In this document: positions 6,288 through 8,249 of the stretch, piece after piece
Position numbering within the stretch: the stretch's first letter is position 1
Layout: the number at the start of each line of letters is the position of its first letter
NCBI GenBank assembly: GCA_051001215.1
Contig: JBPCNP010000026.1
Location: 1 to 8,249 of the forward strand
Length of the DNA: 8,249 nucleotides
Reading direction: 5' to 3'
DNA from: DATAQC01 sp051001215
Lineage (GTDB): Bacteria > Actinomycetota > Acidimicrobiia > Acidimicrobiales > AC-14
Made by a program: the position numbers and the translations under genes
Notes under the pieces: model-generated
Told to the model about the DNA's origin: nothing
Databases searched by the model: none
The model's input: the letters and a program-made list of their open reading frames with translations, nothing else

Positions 6288-7888
6288 GCCTCGGTCCCGC
6301 CGCACTGGCCATTCTCGTGTCCCGCCTCACCGGAGTGGCCGAGGAGATGGGGGCGGTGCTGCGGCGGGCGGCGTTCAGCCCCAACATCAAGGAGCGGGCC
6401 GACTGCTCGGCAGCCCTGTTCACTCCCGACGGCGAGCTGCTCGTGCAGGCCGAGCACATCCCCGTGCACCTGGGCTCGATGCCGGCCTCGGTGCGCTCGG
6501 CCATCGACGTCTTCGGGCCCCGCGTGGGCCCGAGCGGCCCTCTGAGCGGGGGACTGGGCCCGAGCGGCCCTCTGGGCGGGGGCCTGCGCCCGGGCGACCA
6601 GGTGGTGCTGAACGACCCCTTCTGCGGCGGCACCCACCTCAACGACCTCACCTTGGTGGCGCCGTGCTTCGCCGGGGACCGCCTGGTGGGCTGGGCGGCC
6701 AACCGGGCCCACCACGCCGACGTGGGCGGCATGGCCCCTGGCTCGATGCCCGCCGACGCCACCGAGATCCACCAGGAGGGATTTCGTATCCCGCCCGTCC
6801 TGCTCACCGACGAGGTCGTCGCCCTGCTGCTGGCCAACTCCCGCACCCCCGGCGAGCGTCGGGGCGACCTCGACGCCCAGCGCGGCGCCAATGTGGTCGG
6901 CGTGGAGCGTCTGGCCACCTTCGCCGACGCTCCCTTCGACGAGGTCACCGACTACGGCGAGCGCCGCATGCGGGCCGCTCTCGCCGCCGCCCCCGACGGC
7001 ACGTGGACCTTCACCGACCAACTCGACTCGACCGGCGCCGACGTCGGCCAGCAACGGCCGGCCCGGGTCGTCGTCGCCCTCACCATCGACGGCGACGCCG
7101 CCACCTTCGACTTCTTCGGCTCCGAGGCCCAGCGCGCCGGCAACGTGAACGCGGTGGAGGCGGTGACGGTGAGCGCCGTCTCGTTCGCCCTGCGCTCGGC
7201 CGTCGACCCGACCATCCCCGCCAACGGTGGCGCCATGCGTCCGGTCCGGGTGATCGCCCCGCCGGGGACCATCGTGAACGCCCGACCGCCCGCCGCTGTC
7301 GGGGCGGGAAACGTGGAGGTGAGCGCGCGCGTGGCCGACGTGTGCCTGGGCGCCCTGGCCCAGGCGCTTCCCGACCGGGTGGGCGCCGCCAGCCAGGGAA
7401 CCATGAACAACACCCTGCTCGGAGGCGCCGGCCCTGATGGTTGCGCCTGGGTGTACTACGAGACGGTGGCCGGCGGCCAGGGAGGCCGGCCCGGTGGAGC
7501 TGCCGGCATGAGCGGGGTCCACACCGGCATGACAAACTCCAAGAACACGCCGGTGGAGGCGCTGGAGCGGGTCTATCCCATGCGGGTGTTGCGGTACCGG
7601 CTGCGCCGCGGGAGCGGCGGAGCGGGCCGGGCCCCAGGTGGTGAGGGCATCGAACGCGACCTGCTGATGCTCGAGGACGTGACCCTGTCGCTGATCACCG
7701 AGCGCCGGGTGTCGCGCCCGTGGGGCCTGGCAGGCGGCGAGCCCGGAGCGGTCGGCGAGAACTGGTTGCTGCCTGGCGGCGACGAATCGAGGGCACAACG
7801 GCTGGCCGACAAGTGCACGGCCCGCCTCTCCGCCGGTGATGTCCTACGGATGCTCACGCCGGGGGGAGGTGGTTGGGGGCCGGCGTGA
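6284..7888 (+). CDS. hyuB: Hydantoinase/oxoprolinase family protein, subunit B
   Basis: The 534-residue partner subunit of HyuA. The ATG at 6284 overlaps the hyuA TGA (ATGA), so translation is probably coupled. An upstream ATG at 6215 in the same frame would overlap hyuA by 73 bp and adds no homology. Family blocks are RRAAFSPNIKERADCSAALF (27-46), HIPVHLGSMPASV, LNDPFCGGTHLNDLTLV (109-125), HHADVGGMAPGSMPADATEI (143-162), EGFRIPPVLL, GMTNSKNTPVEALERVYPMR (415-434) and RRGSGGAGRAPGGEGIERD. The C-terminus (SAGDVLRMLTPGGGGWG) is the normal family end, so the gene is complete. Residues 82-101 (GPSGPLSGGL then GPSGPLGGGL) are an insertion relative to the usual family sequence, made by an in-frame 30-bp duplication between the helix ending AIDVF and RPGDQVVLND. 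It probably lies in a surface loop. Confidence 0.91.
   Translation: MSLGPAALAILVSRLTGVAEEMGAVLRRAAFSPNIKERADCSAALFTPDGELLVQAEHIPVHLGSMPASVRSAIDVFGPRVGPSGPLSGGLGPSGPLGGGLRPGDQVVLNDPFCGGTHLNDLTLVAPCFAGDRLVGWAANRAHHADVGGMAPGSMPADATEIHQEGFRIPPVLLTDEVVALLLANSRTPGERRGDLDAQRGANVVGVERLATFADAPFDEVTDYGERRMRAALAAAPDGTWTFTDQLDSTGADVGQQRPARVVVALTIDGDAATFDFFGSEAQRAGNVNAVEAVTVSAVSFALRSAVDPTIPANGGAMRPVRVIAPPGTIVNARPPAAVGAGNVEVSARVADVCLGALAQALPDRVGAASQGTMNNTLLGGAGPDGCAWVYYETVAGGQGGRPGGAAGMSGVHTGMTNSKNTPVEALERVYPMRVLRYRLRRGSGGAGRAPGGEGIERDLLMLEDVTLSLITERRVSRPWGLAGGEPGAVGENWLLPGGDESRAQRLADKCTARLSAGDVLRMLTPGGGGWGPA
6527..6586 (+). repeat. In-frame 30-bp tandem duplication within hyuB
   Basis: Unit 1 (6527-6556) and unit 2 (6557-6586) match at 28 of 30 bases. 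They encode GPSGPLSGGL and GPSGPLGGGL. The next codons (CGC CCG GGC) begin the conserved RPGD motif, and relatives normally reach it without this Gly/Pro/Ser stretch. Confidence 0.85.
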
Positions 7889-8059
7889 CGCCAGGAGTAC
7901 CGTGCCGCCGAGCACGATCGCCAGGAGGCCCGTCGCCACCGTGGCGGCGATGTCGTGGCCGGTGCGAGCCAGCGGCCGTCTCAAGGCCGGGATACCGGTC
8001 GTGCTTCGCCGGTGGTCGTGGTCTCTCCCAGGAACGGTCGTGACGGCCGCTGCCGCCAC
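7844..8059 (-). CDS. Short frame ending in an LAxTG-like sortase sorting signal; possible gene remnant
   Basis: The minus-strand frame from GTG 8059 encodes 71 residues. Residues 30-34 are LARTG, followed by a hydrophobic segment (about 37-57, IAATVATGLLAIVLGGTVLLA) and a charged tail starting SRRP. This order (LAxTG, membrane span, Arg) is that of surface proteins anchored by actinobacterial class E-type sortases. The protein has no signal peptide, however, and an in-frame stop (TGA at 8092-8090) lies just upstream, so it cannot be a functional anchored protein as it stands. The neighbouring frame at 8011-8022 reads Thr-Thr-Thr-Thr, as in the Thr-rich stalks of such proteins, which suggests frameshift decay of the 3' end of a larger gene. 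Its stop lies 45 bp inside the 3' end of hyuB, convergently. It could also be a chance frame in GC-rich DNA. Confidence 0.4.
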   Translation of the reverse strand: MAAAAVTTVPGRDHDHRRSTTGIPALRRPLARTGHDIAATVATGLLAIVLGGTVLLASRRPPTTSPRREHP

Positions 8060-8105
8060 GGTGCTGCACAGCCGCCGCTGGCACAGTGTTCACCGCAGGA
8101 GCTAC

Positions 8106-8120
8106 AGCTTAGCTTAGCTT
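8106..8120. repeat. AGCTT pentanucleotide repeat, three units
   Basis: AGCTT is present three times in a row and is followed by AACTA. It is a rare AT-rich patch in this GC-rich window. On the minus strand it reads TAAGCTAAGCT and so contains two overlapping TANNNT hexamers, which could serve as -10 elements for leftward transcription, but no -35 partner is clear. Confidence 0.6.
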
Positions 8121-8135
8121 AACTACTTCAGCCGG

Positions 8136-8190
8136 AAAAAGTCGGCCCTGAAATAGCCCCTGACCTGCGGCGTTGCAATCCGGGGCCGAC
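8136..8190 (-). terminator. Candidate Rho-independent terminator for leftward transcription
   Basis: GTCGGCCC at 8141-8148 is perfectly complementary to GGGCCGAC at 8183-8190. One G-U and one G-C pair can extend the stem inward to 10 bp around a 30-nt loop. On the minus strand the stem is followed at once by TTTTT (8140-8136). One leftward frame entering from the right edge stops at 8208, 17 bp before the stem, which is the expected place. The loop is larger than usual and the T-run short, so this is a moderate call. Confidence 0.35.
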
Positions 8191-8249
8191 GTGAAGCAGC
8201 TCGAATGTCACCGAGAGCGCCCGGAGGGCCTATTCCGTAAGGGCTTTTG

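Larger units (their letters stand above)
7889..8249. other. 361-bp terminal region without a convincing complete gene
   Basis: After the hyuB stop no frame on the plus strand resembles a protein. The first half carries the minus-strand sorting-signal frame. From about 8100 the DNA is visibly richer in A and T than the genes to the left. It has a pentanucleotide repeat (8106-8120) and an inverted repeat (8141-8190). Two minus-strand frames are open from the right edge. One ends at 8208-8210 with a 13-codon tail (QKPLRNRPSGRSR). The other, 41 codons long, ends at 8123-8125 (RGYFRADFFRLK at its end). Either could be the end of a gene lying mostly outside; neither is recognised. Confidence 0.5.

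Noticed and set aside
4998..6305. 435-codon minus-strand open frame opposite hyuA
   Set aside because: Antisense shadow; composition biased and no motif.
5996..7798. 600-codon minus-strand open frame opposite hyuB
   Set aside because: Antisense shadow of hyuB; the translation is Gly/His/Arg-rich with no recognisable domain, while hyuB is intact.
7934..7946. 13-bp palindrome CGCCAC-C-GTGGCG
   Set aside because: It falls in the codons of a repetitive Ala/Thr/Val stretch and is of a length expected by chance in GC-rich DNA.
7836..8117. 93-codon plus-strand frame after hyuB
   Set aside because: It overlaps the hyuB end in another frame, has no plausible ribosome binding site and no recognisable sequence.
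8141..8190. tRNA-like fold
   Set aside because: The paired segment spans only 50 nt, with no D arm, anticodon arm or T loop in register.

Overview
The window is GC-rich, with strongly GC-biased codon use and several GTG starts. This points to an actinobacterium. The homodimer-type pyruvate dehydrogenase E1 (AceE), the ABC-F subtype and an LAxTG-like sorting signal fit Actinomycetota, possibly an uncultured Acidimicrobiia-like lineage. That placement is inference; no rRNA or tRNA gene is present to fix it.

Layout. Left edge (1-307, minus): the first 102 codons of aceE, running off the window. A short divergent spacer (308-390) with small palindromes separates it from a plus-strand pair. The first of the pair is an RNase HI fused to a SLOG/YpsA-like nucleotide-binding domain (391-1530), whose beginning lies in a 48-bp tandem repeat. 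The second, 10 nt downstream, is a two-ATPase ABC-F protein (1541-3160). Convergent to these is a minus-strand pair: aat, the leucyl/phenylalanyl-tRNA-protein transferase (3709-4446), followed by a small VOC/glyoxalase-fold protein (3219-3605). Divergent from aat, with only about 20 bp between the start codons, is a plus-strand operon of hydantoinase/oxoprolinase subunits A and B (4467-6287 and 6284-7888), coupled by an ATGA overlap. The last 361 bp hold no convincing gene. They contain a short minus-strand frame ending in an LARTG-like sortase signal, a pentanucleotide repeat, and a hairpin with a T-run that may terminate a minus-strand gene lying beyond the right edge.

How the genes relate. 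AceE belongs to central carbon metabolism, Aat to N-end-rule degradation (tagging N-terminal Lys/Arg), ABC-F to ribosome function, RNase HI to RNA:DNA hybrid removal, and HyuAB to ATP-dependent opening of a cyclic amide. Apart from the pairs on one strand they do not form one pathway; this looks mostly like ordinary chromosome. The most unusual items are the RNase HI-SLOG fusion, the repeat overlapping its start, an in-frame 30-bp duplication inside hyuB, and the sortase-signal remnant overlapping the hyuB end. I found no CRISPR array, transposase or phage gene.
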